Shown: positions 37,431 to 49,098, counted from the stretch's first letter. The stretch: DNA of 64,000 bases from Druceiella hillmani (GCA_039881145.1 JAYKKI010000027.1:19541001-19605000), one strand, 5' to 3'. Translations and numbers: made by a program. The notes: generated by a model from the sequence alone, not told the origin.

Positions 37431-38454
37431 AATAATATTGAACTAGAATCTTGTGCCACTTCTGAAAGGGTTGTATTTTGGAAGCTAAAATTAAATTGAA
37501 TGCACAAATTTTGGATTTGTTTTTGTTTGCCGAGTAATTTCTAGATAGGTAGATATAATATATATTTACATGGTCTAGGATAAACATGGGAAAAAGTAAT
37601 TACTTACCTAATTTAAAAAAACTTCCAACTGCGTGTATTTTGAAGAAAATCTTACAGCAAAAAACCTGATAATGCCAAATTAATTCACTATCAAATATCA
37701 TATCTATATATCATAATAATCTAGACCAGCGATTTGGTATCTGTTTTCCTCTCATTGCTTTTCTTTTTTTTAGGAAAACATGAGACCAAAAAAAATACCA
37801 AAGAGAAGTTGTTGATTATTCGTGATAGTGTAATAAAAATCAATTGATATGATAATAAAATCATCTAATGCACTGGTTGATTAAATTTAATAAATATAAT
37901 ATTTAGTATATAATATTTAAGATATTTATATAATATTTAAGATATTTAAATGTAATTATAATAGGGGTAAAGTCTAATTCGCATACTATCTAATTATAAT
38001 AAAACGTGTCGTTTAACCAAAAAGTCATTAAGAAAAGAAAAAAGGAGAGAAACCACCCACTGCGGACCAGTAACAAAGGTAGCCCAATAATTTTCTGAAA
38101 CGTTTCCAAACAATTTTCTGACACGTTTATAGCTACCATCCTGCAAAGGTGGTAATTGAAGAAATAATTATACGATTGCTTTAAATTTTATCATTTGTGC
38201 ATTAAATCGAAATTTGTCCTCCATTTTCTTCTCTCTTTTTCAACCATTTTCTACCCACTTCTGAGTGTAGGTCTCCGCTTTAGCAAGCCAGTCCTGTTGG
38301 TATTGCGCTTTTGCCAGCCATTTTTTTCCAACCATTTTCGAAAGACCAAAATATCTAACAGGCTAACAACCAATGCCACTACTTCCGGTTTGCGAGCTCC
38401 ACTCCAAAATTTTCCAATTCAACTACCGTCAATTTTACGGCTCATGTGATCAAC
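37431..38454. other. AT-rich spacer, no gene seen
   Basis: Short AATATTTAAGATATTTA repetition near 37900-37970. The 84-codon frame at 38195-38449 abuts the antisense LINE relic and has no recognisable feature; part of this stretch may belong to that relic's 3' end. Confidence 0.45.
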
Positions 38455-39025
38455 TCAACGTAATTTTCTTTGTGACCACGTCGAGTAGTTTGATACGTCT
38501 CCGAATTTCCGTATTCTGTCATTGTCATGGTTCGCTCCTTTTCCTTTGAGCAATTCGTAGTTGATTAATATTCTGACTGGTGAATGTCCACATCTCCGTT
38601 CCGTAAGCCAGCTAAAACGCATTATGCGTAAACTGGACATTTCAGATTGCTTGGCATATTTTTACTCTTGAATATTTTGGACAGTTTACTGAAGACAGTC
38701 AGTTAGTTTTGGCTGTGTTCGTTAGCATACATTGAACGCGGCGGGAAGCACCTGTACCATGGCTTGGAGACCGGGTATATTCTTTGCAAATATGATAATA
38801 TCGTCGACAAAGCGGAGATGAGTAAGGCGCTTTCCATTTATATCTAAAGTCCCATCAAACTATTTGAGGAGATTGAATATGTTTTCCAGGCACGAGATGA
38901 AGAGTTTTGAAGAGAGGCCTTACCTTACGCCTTTTCTTACCTTAACAGGCTCTTGAATATCGTGTAGCTTCACTTGACCTACACACGTCTCATATTTATA
39001 AGGCTTCGTTAAAGACAGTATAAAA
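38455..39025 (-). pseudogene. Relic of RTE-clade LINE reverse transcriptase
   Basis: Antisense from about 39015: VKLHDIQEPVKVRKGVR, then a stop where Gln-Gly-Asp is expected, then LSSKLFISCLENIFNLLK, a stop, and LDINGKRLTHLRFVDDIIIF plus AKNIPGLQAMVQVL. This is the RTE palm order GVRQGD, SPKLF, INGK-x-L-x-x-LRFADD. The catalytic motif is FVDD (38800-38811): both aspartates remain and Ala is Val. Further stops follow within 40 codons. The last stretch to 38455 (MRFSWLTERRCGHSPVRI) is open for 61 codons but poorly recognisable. It is truncated on both sides. Confidence 0.85.
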
Positions 39026-39502
39026 TGGCCCTTTATTTATAACGGTTATATGAGACTGCTGATAAGGCCCAGAATAACTTATAATATGAATTAGTAAAAT
39101 CAAATAGTAATTTTTAAGTCTAGTCATATCTCTCTTCTTGTGTAACTATATTTCCAGCACTGGTTTAACATCATATTTTAAATATTTGACAAGAACCTTA
39201 TCTCCTCTCGATACTTTTCCATTTCATAATCTTTAGGACGTTTCTTATATCGCAAAGGCTACTTTCAGGAAGATCTATAGTTCTATGTCTCGTTAGCGTC
39301 GTCCTTGGATCCTACACAGTTCAAAGTAAAATCTTTTAATATTTTTTTATTATCTCTTCTATATCAATTATCATACCGTTATTAGGTTTTAACTTGTGTG
39401 TTTCTTCCCATCCACATTTCATATGCTTTTAGAACATATTTGGTCAGTGATGTTATTTTTTCATTTCAAAAAATCAAAATAATAGATATGAATTATTGTT
39501 AT
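39026..39502. other. Spacer, nothing supported
   Basis: Moderately AT-rich; antisense reading gives broken, lysine-rich peptide that could be further LINE debris but aligns with nothing I know. Confidence 0.4.
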
Positions 39503-39799
39503 TTGGAATATTTTTATTTAAATTAAGTAGATAATTATTCACAATTAAATGAAACTACGTGATGTAGTATTATTTCTACTTTCTTTAATTTCTTTACCAC
39601 GACCTAGGTTTCATTGTATTACAACTTCTTCAAGTGGGCTATTAGCAAAGATGCTAATATCCCACCTGAAGATGTTGTAATACAATGAAACCTAAGTCGT
39701 GGTAAAGAACTTAATGAAAGTAGAAATAATACTACATCACGTTGTTTCATTTAATTGTGAATAATGAATTTCTACTAAATTAACGCCAAACATATTCAA
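39503..39799. mobile_element. Hairpin MITE, about 297 bp
   Basis: The core arms 39534-39647 and 39652-39765 are near-perfect reverse complements with a 4-nt loop. They share CACAATTAAATGAAAC, ACTACATCACG, CACGACCTAGGTTTC and GTAATACAA. Outside the core the two sides still pair weakly to TTGGAATATTTTTATTT (39503) and AACGCCAAACATATTCAA (ending about 39799). One arm of the same family is inserted in the satellite at 5529-5671. No protein is encoded. Confidence 0.88.
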
Positions 39800-40556
39800 T
39801 GGAAAATTATTTTTATGTATGACTGTATATGCGATGAAATGAATATTTTAATTATGTCTTATTTTTCATTTTGATTAAAAAATAACCGTTGCAACTTTGC
39901 ACACATAGCGTCCGGCTCTTCAAGGGTTTAACCCTGCTAAGCTCAAGCGTACTTTGCGTTACCCAAATTACTAATTCTTATCGAAACGTGGCCTGGTACT
40001 CCACATCGCATAAACGAATTTAAAATTCCCTTAGCAAGGGGCTGTTTTATTAAAATTTAATAATAATCACACCTTTAGAGGGCGCCGAGCAACGCCATCT
40101 TTCGGAGCTGGCCGAAGCTAGTCTTTCGGCGGGATTTAATTATTCTCTCACGGTCGGGTCGGCGGCACGGTTGAATGTTTGATGAAGTACATCAATACGG
40201 AATGCTGGAGCGGGCCCGCTACGCTTAATGAGGTGCTGGCTGCCGTTATTATTTACATTTTTAATGCGGCGCGCACCCACATACGGCGGCTAAGCTCGCG
40301 GAAGCTGGCCAAGTTCAGCGAGTCAATTTTCAGACGCACCACCTTGCGTGGGGCGCGGCTTTGAAAATTGTATAAGGACCGACCTTGGAAAGGGAGGCTG
40401 TTGATAAAATGATGTCTGGATCGTAATGGAGTAATAAGTAATAATAGTTCGCGAGAATTTGGGACGGATCCCGGGAGCACTTTGAACATGTATCTGCTTC
40501 CGGCGCTCTTTTGCGGTAGGTTTCCAAATTCGAGACGAAATCATTGCAATTTCTAT
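39800..40556. promoter_or_regulatory. CpG-rich island, possible promoter or conserved element
   Basis: From about 40075 to 40520 the sequence is clearly richer in GC and CpG than anything nearby, with GGGCGCCGAGCAACGCC, GGGTCGGCGGCACGG, GCGGCGCGCACCC and CGGATCCCGGGAGC. Reading frames are open on both strands (+ 40179-40364; - 40253-40489 and 40323-40655), as expected for GC-rich DNA with few stops. I see no splice pattern or domain that favours one of them. It could be a promoter, an untranslated exon, a conserved non-coding element or the end of an unrecognised transposon. 39800-40074 is ordinary AT-rich DNA. Confidence 0.35.
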
Positions 40557-40722
40557 AAAAATGTAATACAATAAGATACAGTCAAAGAAACTATTGTTAA
40601 ATAATTTGTCTTTTTCGAATGATCCTGAATAACGGCAGCGTTCTCTTAATGACAATTAAAAAATTCGGATAAAACAAATTATTTAACATTATATTGGCTG
40701 TATCTTATTGTATTACATTTTA
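40557..40722. mobile_element. Small foldback (MITE-like) element
   Basis: AAATGTAATACAATAAGATA-CAG (ending 40580) pairs with CTGTATCTTATTG-TATTACATTT (40698-40720). An inner pair, GTTAAATAATTTGT and ACAAATTATTTAAC, extends the stem. The total is about 166 bp with no coding capacity. Confidence 0.8.
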
Positions 40723-40852
40723 ATACACAATACAGTGTTCTCATAAAAAATAACGAGAATAAAACAAATTAAATCTTCATTATACTTCAAAAAATTATTA
40801 TTGATGTTCAACAGGAACTTTGGCTAATTACACCAGATCTAGTTATATAAGT
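40723..40852. other. AT-rich spacer
   Basis: Nothing recognised. Confidence 0.5.
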
Positions 40853-41460
40853 AACAGACTTTAATAACAGCTAATCAACTTTACAAAAAAATTAGTACCG
40901 AATTTTAAACTTAACTAACAGACTATGACAGTTTTTAAGAGGCAGATGCTTATTATTAGTTAGAAAACTTTTCGCGTACAATATACTCAACAATTTCAAC
41001 AGACTTTAATTACTAATCAACCTTACAAACTTAAATTACTAATCAACCTTACTTTACAAACAGACTTTAATTACTAATCAACCTTACTTTACAAACAGAC
41101 TTTAATTACTAATCAACCTTACAAAAAAATGAGTACCGAATTTTAAACTTAACGAACAAACTATGACAGTTTTTAATAGGCAGATGCTTATTAGTAGTTA
41201 GAAAACTTTTCGCGTAGAATATACTCAACAATTTTAACAGACTTTAATTACTAATCAACCTTACAAATTTAAATTACTAATTAACCTTACTTTACAAACA
41301 AACTTTAATTACTAATCAACCTTACAAAAAAATGAGTACCGAATTTTAAACTTATCTAATAACTATGCCAGTTTTTAAGAGACAGATGACTGAGAAAAGA
41401 AAATTTTCAACCACTAATATGGTTAGAAAATTTTCTTTTTTAGCGTAGAATATACCGCAA
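40853..41460. repeat. Nested tandem array (short unit inside a unit of about 200 bp)
   Basis: ACAGACTTTAATTACTAATC plus AACCTTAC recurs many times, in places every 35 bp. A longer block with GAGTACCGAATTTTAAACTT, ACTATGACAGTTTTTAA and TTTTCGCGTAGAATATACTC occurs about three times (about 40890, 41130 and 41335). Confidence 0.88.
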
Positions 41461-41879
41461 TGGAAATTACAATAAAATTCTGTCTGTTAAATTTATGAAA
41501 CATAATCTGTTACATTTTAAGACATAACATAAAATATAATTATGCCTACTTTTCCAGAAACCTAAAAACAATTGGCTACATAAATAATACATAATATGTT
41601 TTTAGCGGCATAGTTAATATAAAAAACGATAGGCAGATATCTCGCAGTAAAGCGAAGGTTTATAAAAATCATTAGCAAGTAAATCTAATATGCGGACGGC
41701 TTAAAAAATTGGAAAATTATATAACTCTTGCATAAATTTTACTAATAGTTAGTTATGTTTTCTTAGTAATATTGTATATTCTAAGAAAAGTACTTTTCAA
41801 CTCTTACGTTTCTTTTCTACGTATTTTGCAGACAGAAAGCAATGACTACGGAATGCAACTACTAAATGTAACTAAAACA
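41461..41879. other. AT-rich spacer
   Basis: No gene or repeat recognised. Confidence 0.5.
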
Positions 41880-42185
41880 GCCGGGTTTCAAATCTCAGGC
41901 CTTTACTATCCTGGTAAATAAAATCGCTAATGCGGGTAAAACTGCGCACTGCCTGCTATTTGCGGATGATATCCTTTTCATTTCAATTATTGGAGATATA
42001 GTAGATTGCAAGCTGCTTCAAGGTGAAATCGAAGCCGTTTCGAGTGGAGCATTGCCAGTGGTCTGTGGCTCCATTTAAGCAATTTTCTGTGTGGTGAAGT
42101 ACGACCGGGCGCGCGCATCTCTCCAGTATGAATATGCTATTGGCGGACACCCCTGTGGTATTGAAGTTGTCGATTTAGGAGAAAA
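41880..42185 (+). pseudogene. Relic of Jockey-type LINE reverse transcriptase with intact FADD
   Basis: The + strand reads FKSQAFTILVNKIANAGKTA, HCLLFADDILFISIIGDIVD, CKLLQGEIEAV, and after a shift SGLWLHLS; then YEYAIGGHPCGIEVVDLG in the first frame. The order LLFADD, D-C-x-x-LQ, Y-x-I-x-G, V-x-DLG matches the RT palm of Jockey-like elements. The catalytic FADD lies at 41959-41970 and is unchanged. A stop and at least two shifts between LQ and YEYAI show that it is dead. Only about 100 residues remain. Confidence 0.75.
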
Positions 42186-42282
42186 ATTACATTTATAACT
42201 AACTTTTCGTGATGGTAGAGCATGTAGCAAAAAAATTATTCAGGGCTTTTATACGATATGTTTCCTCAATTAATTTGTTATA
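42186..42282. other. Short spacer before the mariner-like element
   Basis: AT-rich, ends in the TA target dinucleotide at 42281-42282. Confidence 0.5.
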
Positions 42283-43385
42283 CAGGTTAGCCCCTTTACA
42301 GTAGTGGAAAAAAAGTTTAGTTAGAAAACATCGTGATAAATCATTTAAAAAATTAATTCCGTGAAAATAAATAATTTAGAAGTGATAATTTTTTTGTACT
42401 TTTTTGAAAAATCTTTACTATAATCATACAAATCACTTTTGTTTGAAAACTATTCCACTAAATCATATGAAATTTGATATAGAAGTAGAGTAGTGACGTA
42501 GCGAGCATGCAAAGATTTTTGCATTTATTCTCAGCTTCTGCTATTGTTTGACACTTGTGTGCTCTTTCTGATACGTGCGCAACATAAAAGTACTCTGTCT
42601 GGCAGTCATTTTACCTGAACACATTTTGTGTATATGCTAATAAACATTGATTTGCGAATAATTTAAATCTGAGTTGAATTAATACTTTTAAAAGAAACAA
42701 CAATAATTTAAATCTGAGTTGAATTAATACTTTTAAAATTGCGATTATGGCAGAAATTTCATATTTTGTGACGTAGTGACATGATGTTAATTTGTGAAGT
42801 TGTTGTAATGGTTACATCACTGCGATTTTTGTCTAACATGTTGCCATATCTTAAAGTAGTTCTTAAGATTAGAAGCAAATCTCTATTGTTTGAAACTTGT
42901 GTGCTCTTTCTGATACGTGCGCAACATAAAAGTACTCTGTCTGGCAATCATTTTACCTGAACACATTTTGTGTATATGCTAATAAACATTGCTTTGCGAA
43001 TAATTTAAATCTGAGTTGAATTAATACTTTTAAAAGAAACACAGTTATGGTAAAATTGCGATTATGGCAGAAATTTCATATTTTGTGACGTAGTGACATG
43101 ATGTTAATTTGTGAAGTTGTAATAATTACATCACTACGATTTTTGTCTAATATGTTGCCATATCTGAAAGTAGTTCTTAAGATTAGAAGCAAATCTCTAG
43201 TTATACACATTTTACGACAGTTGTTTTGAAACCGAAAAAAAATTATATATGCATAAAGTTTCAATTAATACAACAATCGTTCAATGCATGCTTGCTACGA
43301 GTACTCTTAATTTTTCCGGAAATAATGTTTCTTTTTTAAATGACTTATCACGATGTTCTCTGATCACTGTAAATGAACCAGCCTG
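42283..43385. mobile_element. Non-autonomous mariner-like element, 1.1 kb, TA-flanked
   Basis: The terminal inverted repeats are about 70-80 bp. The left begins CAGGTTAGCCCCTTTACAGT (42283) and runs to about 42361; the right, read inward from 43385, begins CAGGCTGGTTCATTTACAGT and runs to about 43316. Both contain AACATCGTGATAARTCATTT. The element is bounded by TA on both sides (42281-42282 and 43386-43387), the target duplication of the Tc1/mariner group. It encodes no transposase; the centre is filled by the 343-bp duplication below. Confidence 0.85.
42541..43200. repeat. 343-bp internal tandem duplication of the mariner-like element
   Basis: ATTGTTTGAMACTTGTGTGC (about 42543 and 42886), GATACGTGCGCAACATAAAA, TTTTGTGACGTAGTGACATG and ATTAGAAGCAAATCTC occur in the same order in both copies. 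The first also carries a small extra AATTTAAATCTGAGTTGAAT repeat. Minus-strand frames of about 60 codons in each copy are not genes. Confidence 0.92.
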
Positions 43386-43387
43386 TA

Positions 43388-44699
43388 CATGAGTTCACTG
43401 TGAAGAAATTAGAAGCCAGCTCTATTATTTGGAGATCACGTCAAACTAAACACATGACTAAACATGTGCAAGAAACGTTCTTTCATACATACATGTGTAC
43501 ATAGAACGATATAGTTACTTCCTTTTCTCTTTCCTACCAATTTCCTCTTGGATATGCTCTGCTACCATACATTGCAGCACAGATGAGAAATTTCATTGAT
43601 GAAATTTATTTTCCGATTGTTAAATGAAAACATGTTGTACCCTAATTTATTGAACTAACTCTCACTCTTCGTACCTGCGCTCGCATAGTCAGAATCGAGT
43701 TATATTACAATTTTCCATTTTCCCAAGCTGTATGACTGCTCAACCATCTGATCGCGATTGCAGCAAAGTATGATATGTCTATAATGAGTAAGGATAAAAT
43801 TCTTGAAGTATTTCATCGTTACGTATTTTAATGTTACTGAATTTATTTAATTCTGTCTTGTCATTTGTTATTGAAATCTATAGGTATAATAACTGTAATA
43901 TTTCCATAATTATTTATAAATAAATTAATATTAATAATGGCAACAATTTATATAACGACAGGTAAGCGACAAGTACAAAAAACTGAAGAAAATACCTAAA
44001 CCTTTTATTTATTTAACACTTTTTACAGCATACAATTTTACACTGTCTGCACGTAAATAGTAACACGGGATCGACAATTTAACTAATATAATTATATAGT
44101 AATCAAATTCAAAATTTAACGAAATGAAACTTTATATAAATAACCATTTATCAAAATATACGCTACAATTTTACACTAAACAAAAAAACGACTTGAAAAT
44201 GATAGTGATAACTTGTTTTAATTCTTACAGCGCCAAAACATAAATTTGGTCCTTTATTCACTTCAGAATAGATTACTTTTTGTCTTTTGTTTCATTCTAC
44301 TAATAATATACCATTTTATTTTACTCTTCTCTGTAAAGTGAGCCACTTCACCCTGCCTGAAGTTATTTATTTTCATAACAAATAATAAATGTCCCAAAGG
44401 TAGTCTCATAAAATATTTATGTATCGTCCCCGGCACGACAATATTTATAAATTATGAAATACTCAAGACAAACGAGGCGGCTATTCGTCAAGCTAACTTC
44501 AAACTATTTGAATTCTCCCTTGTTCTCCACGTCTGGTCATCAGCGACTTCAGTCTCTTTTCTGTACTAAAAGAAAACCTCCGAGGAAATATTGATAGCGG
44601 GGAAAGCTACCGTTGAAGGATTCTGGAAAAATGAAGAGAATAATTTTTTGTTTCGAGCTTTAGAAAAAAGACTATTAGAGAAAGACGACCATCATCACC
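43388..44699. other. Spacer; 44290-44640 more balanced in composition
   Basis: No gene. The segment 44290-44640 is non-repetitive and less AT-rich, and could be conserved non-coding DNA. No reading frame or motif supports anything firmer. Confidence 0.4.
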
Positions 44700-44950
44700 A
44701 GTAGCTCGACAGTCCTCGGTGGCCCCTGGCCTTCTCAAACAAACTGTTACAAGCCCTCCTTCTGGGCGCTACGGTTTTCCAATTTGTTATGTTGAGAGGG
44801 TCGAAAACACTTCGTAAGCAGTGCGCCCATCTTAATTTGGGTCTTCCTCTTCCTCTTGAGGTTTGGCCACAAAAATTGTTTTGTCGTTCAATCTTCCTTC
44901 ATTCTAATTACATGGCCGGCCCACTTCATACGTTGAATTTTTTGTAAAAA
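44700..44950 (-). pseudogene. C-terminal tail of a LINE reverse transcriptase (relic)
   Basis: Antisense from about 44946: LQKIQRMKWAGHVIRMKED, a stop, then KRKRKTQIKMGALL; after a shift, ITNWKTVAPRRRACNSLFEK and ARGHRGL. The R-x-x-WAGHV-x-RM motif, the basic linker and the final ITNW...RGL are the usual end of many arthropod LINE ORF2 proteins. The catalytic domain is absent. Only about 80 residues remain, in at least two frames. Confidence 0.75.
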
Positions 44951-46204
44951 GAGAAAGACTATACTATACCAAAAAAGAAACGGTACAGATTTACTAGAAA
45001 TTTATGCAGAAAAATAAATTTAATTATTAATCGTGTATATCGTTTTATTTAATGAATATGTATTGTTTTATTTAGTGACTATAAAATAATTTTAGCATGA
45101 GAAATGAAAAAAATATCACGATAAGAGAAATATTGATGAAGTATACAATCAATTTAATGAAGCATTGAAACAAATGGCCTCAGACACAGTCAAAACTAAC
45201 AAACACATTATCGACAATTTATATATACAAATACTTATTCCGCGAATAAGGAGGCTCGGTATAATTGTAGGAACAATTATAAGGTGTAGTCATTCCAATA
45301 CGGTGGGACTCGCTATGGGCGATGTTATCTTCGGTATTTTCTTCATAAAAGAGTACTCGCAGTAGGATCTGCTATAAAATCTAGAACTCGGAGGAAACTA
45401 TATCTAACGCTCTTACCATATATTTCCTGTTAAATGTTAACGGTTAAACTCAGCGAAGTTTAAATTTCACGTAAAAATCAATTGTGTCATTCGATTAAAA
45501 CGAATGTTCAGTAATTGTGAAAACTCTTCGCAGTTTAAATTTCACGCAAAAATCAATAAAAAAATGTATCAAACATTGGCTTGAAAGAAAAATGAAAATA
45601 CAAAAAAGTTCCTGCCTTTTAAATGTCATTCCATTCATTTTATTGATTTTGTCCTAACATTGGCGAGAATTGTGTTTGCGGTTAACGCTAATGTACACAG
45701 AGAGCAGGTAGCTTTTTACGACATTAAGCATTATCAGTATTGGGTTATCCAACCTGCTAACCAATACTAGTATACTCTTTAAATATAATAATAAAATTAT
45801 ATGAACTCGCAAAACGTTAGTGTTCCCGTAGTCGGTATACTGTAGGTATATTGAGAGGTTTACAATCATACTAATTTTATAAAGACGAAAGTTTATCATG
45901 TTTTGTTATTTATGGTTTCACACTGTCGTATGGCTTAATAGTATCTGAATGAACGTAGGGTTTAAGATACTTTTTAAGAACGAATGGACAACGGCGTAAT
46001 CATATTTTAACACTAAAAAAGAAAGAAATAGGAGTCTGCTAAACCATTATGACAGCTTTTAGAATATTTCCTTATTAAAAATACAATAAATGTATGTAAT
46101 ATATAATTGTTGATGTTAGTTTAAAAAATTTCTAATATTTTAAGGTCAAACTATGAGTGAAGTTTCTCATGATAAAAAGTCGCATTAAGTCTAGTAAAAT
46201 AAAA
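44951..46204. other. AT-rich spacer, no gene seen
   Basis: The frames at 45165-45365 (+) and 45654-45899 (-) show no domain, no signal peptide and no codon bias. CGATTAAAACGAATG and TTAAATTTCACGYAAAAATC repetition near 45460-45560 is minor. Confidence 0.5.
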
Positions 46205-47425
46205 ATATGGGCATTATTATATACACCCTTAGTCGACATATGCCACTACGAACTTATTTTACGTGTAGTTTCTGCCTCGATTGAAGCATATTCGAAAATG
46301 ACTGACCTTAGATATTTAAATTTATTTACCCGCGGAATACCTATATTCCGCGGGTAATATGCCTCCCAATGTAATACTATATAAAATTGTCATTCATCTA
46401 TAATATAATTGTCTTCTGATATTGGCTATATTGCATCATTAACACATACCACTTGTCTTACCCTTAGGTTGTTCTATACATAACTACTGCCTCGATTGAA
46501 CCATATTCGGAAATGACTGACCTTAGATATTTAAATTTATTTACCCGCGGAATACCTATATTCCGCGGGTAATATGCCTCCCAATGTAATACTATATAAA
46601 ATTGTCATTCATCTATAATATAATTGTCTTCTGATATTGGCTATATTGCATCATTAACACATACCACTTGTCTTACCCTTAGGTTGTTCTATACATAACT
46701 ACTGCCTCGATTGAAGCATATTCGAAAATGACTGACCTTAGATATTTAAATTTATTTACCCGCGGAATACCTATATTCCGCGGGTAATATGCCTCCCAAT
46801 GTAATACTATATAAAATTGTCATTCATCTATAATATAATTGTCTTCTGATATTGGCTATATTGCATCATTAACACATACCACTTGTCTTACCCTTAGGTT
46901 GTTCTATACATAACTACTGCCTCGATTGAACCATATTCGGAAATGACTGACCTTAGATATTTAAATTTATTTACCCGCGGAATACCTATATTCCGCGGGT
47001 AATATGCCTCCCAATGTAATACTATATAAAATTGTCATTCATCTATAATATAATTGTCTTCTGATATTGGCTATATTGCATCATTAACACATACCACTTG
47101 TCTTACCCTTAGGTTGTTCTATACATAACTACTGCCTCGATTGAAGCATATTCGAAAATGACTGACCTTAGATATTTAAATTTATTTACCCGCGGAATAC
47201 CTATATTCCGCGGGTAATATGCCTCCCAATGTAATACTATATAAAATTGTCATTCATCTATAATATAATTGTCTTCTGATATTGGCTATATTGCATCATT
47301 AACACATACCACTTGTCTTACCCTTAGGTTGTTCTATACATAACTACTGCCTCGATTGAACCATATTCGGAAATGACTGACCTTAGATATTTAAATTTAT
47401 TTACCCGCGGAATATAGGTACCTCC
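46205..47425. repeat. 215-bp satellite, dimeric, with a perfect palindrome in each unit
   Basis: The CGCGGAATA landmark recurs exactly every 215 bp at 46331, 46546, 46761, 46976, 47191 and 47406. Units alternate between GAAGCATATTCGAAAATG and GAACCATATTCGGAAATG, so the real repeat is a 430-bp dimer; the inner units otherwise look identical. Each carries TTACCCGCGGAATA, loop CCTA, then TATTCCGCGGGTAA (46326-46357 in the first). The sixth unit has lost the right arm. The left edge, to about 46205, is a more diverged unit. Confidence 0.95.
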
Positions 47426-47774
47426 CAATGTAATGTTAGTATATTCTGATATTGGCTACATTGCAGCAATATCAAAGTTGCATGTCATAAGTCCCATTTT
47501 GGTTTGCCTGTCTTAAGCGTTGTTTCTCAAAAACATTTGGATATCCGAAGTCAACGATTTAAAATTGAGACAAACAGGAATCTTGTTACCTGGAGAGTTA
47601 AAGTGTAGTATAATAATGGATGATACTAACCCGCATTTCACAATAATGAGTAATAAAGGAATACTCGACAAATATATGTCTGAGAAATTTCAAGGGTGCA
47701 AGTTTGGTACAAAGAAAAATTACGAAACAAGTCTGATTTAGCAGAACTGCGAATTTTCTTTTTTTTGTTTTAAA
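47426..47774. other. Spacer after the satellite
   Basis: It continues briefly with satellite-derived words (CTGATATTGGCTACATTGC). The 73-codon frame at 47520-47741 starts at TTG and shows no domain. Confidence 0.45.
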
Positions 47775-48190
47775 TAAAATAACGTAGGTGAAAAACGCAG
47801 ATTATTATTAAAAAGAGTTATTTGAAATAAGTTCCCATACAAAAAGTACATTTTGTGACGAAAGTATAAGTATAAGTTTTTCGACTTAATTACCATTGTT
47901 AGTAATCTTAAATATAATTGTTGGTAATCTTGAATTTGTAAATACAAACAGGAATTGATATAAAAAAACAAACCCGAAGAATAAAAAAAATTAGCGCAGA
48001 GGATCGCTCAAGGTGAGGTTATAAAATTTATCTTTGACATTTCTTCGTAAGAAGAGCATATTTCAAATTAATTTTTATAATGAAATAATCACGTCCGAGC
48101 CATAATTTTACGTTGTTTTCTTTATGCATATCCTTTCATTTAAACCAAAAAACCGGGAAATTAGCATTTCTGCTAAACCAGACTTAAATC
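47775..48190. repeat. Dispersed repeat, copy 1 of a pair (about 415 bp)
   Basis: It shares GTTATTTGAAAWAAGTTCCC, AATTGATAYATAAAAAAACAAACCC, GAGGTTATRAAATT, GCATATTTCAAAT and GGGAAATTHGCATTTYTGCT-AAACCAGACTTA with the block at 49556-49962, in the same order and orientation. The copies are diverged, so this is an old family rather than a recent duplication. Confidence 0.82.
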
Positions 48191-49098
48191 AAAATTACTT
48201 TCGGTGGTATAATGTTAGGACTTTAAAGCTAACTTTCAGAATGTTCCGGAAGGTAGATCAAAATATATTGCATTATTCGAAATCGCTAAAGTTATAATTA
48301 TGGAAAAAAAAATTGTGCGTGTCAGCTCTGACGCGCGACCGGAGTTTATTTCTTAAGTACGATTGTCTTGGAATGTATAAAATAGGTAGCACTGTATATA
48401 AATATAAATATCAATATCATTAAATGTTAATGGAAGATCTTTAATGAAAAAATGCTGACAATATAATTATTTTCCTGTAAAACACGAATGAACAAGATCA
48501 AATTTATAAAACAAAATTAAAAACATTTTCTAACGTCTGACTAAAAAGTTAAATTAAAAGAGACTTGACTTTTGTAGTATGGAAGACAGCAAATATTCAC
48601 ACACATTTAATGATTAAATCTTGAAATACGATAGTAAACTATGTGTATCGCACTCCGTCATTGCGATTACGCTATAAGAAAATGACAACATGTGTGTTAC
48701 ACTCCGTCATTGCGATTGCGCCATAAGAAAATATGAAATAAACATATTGATATCTCACTCTAAAGATGCGCAGAAATGTTTCACGAAGAGGCCACCTAAC
48801 GGTTATACTTTTTAACGCTCTGAACTTCGTACGATCCGGGCGATGTACGAAAATCGATTCTTAAGGAGTAAACTCCAAAAAAACAAACTAAAAGGTTATT
48901 AAAAATTAATTCAAAGATTTACCGAAGGCGATGATTCTAGATGTCATAACGTTTGATATATTCATGTTATTTTTTACACTTGTGAAATATATACTAAGCA
49001 ATATACTTACATGATAAAAATAATATTATTATTAATAAATATTTTAATACAAACATTGCGTACACTTAAATGTACAAACTTGTATATTTACCCTAAAT
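48191..49098. other. Spacer with a short two-copy repeat
   Basis: CACTCCGTCATTGCGATTRCG plus MTATAAGAAAAT is repeated 49-50 bp apart (about 48650-48735). No gene seen. Confidence 0.5.

Noticed and set aside
40179..40655. Open frames on both strands in the CpG-rich island
   Set aside because: Mutually overlapping, no domain, no splice pattern favouring any one.
47520..47741. 73-codon frame
   Set aside because: TTG start, no recognisable feature, between a satellite and a dispersed repeat.
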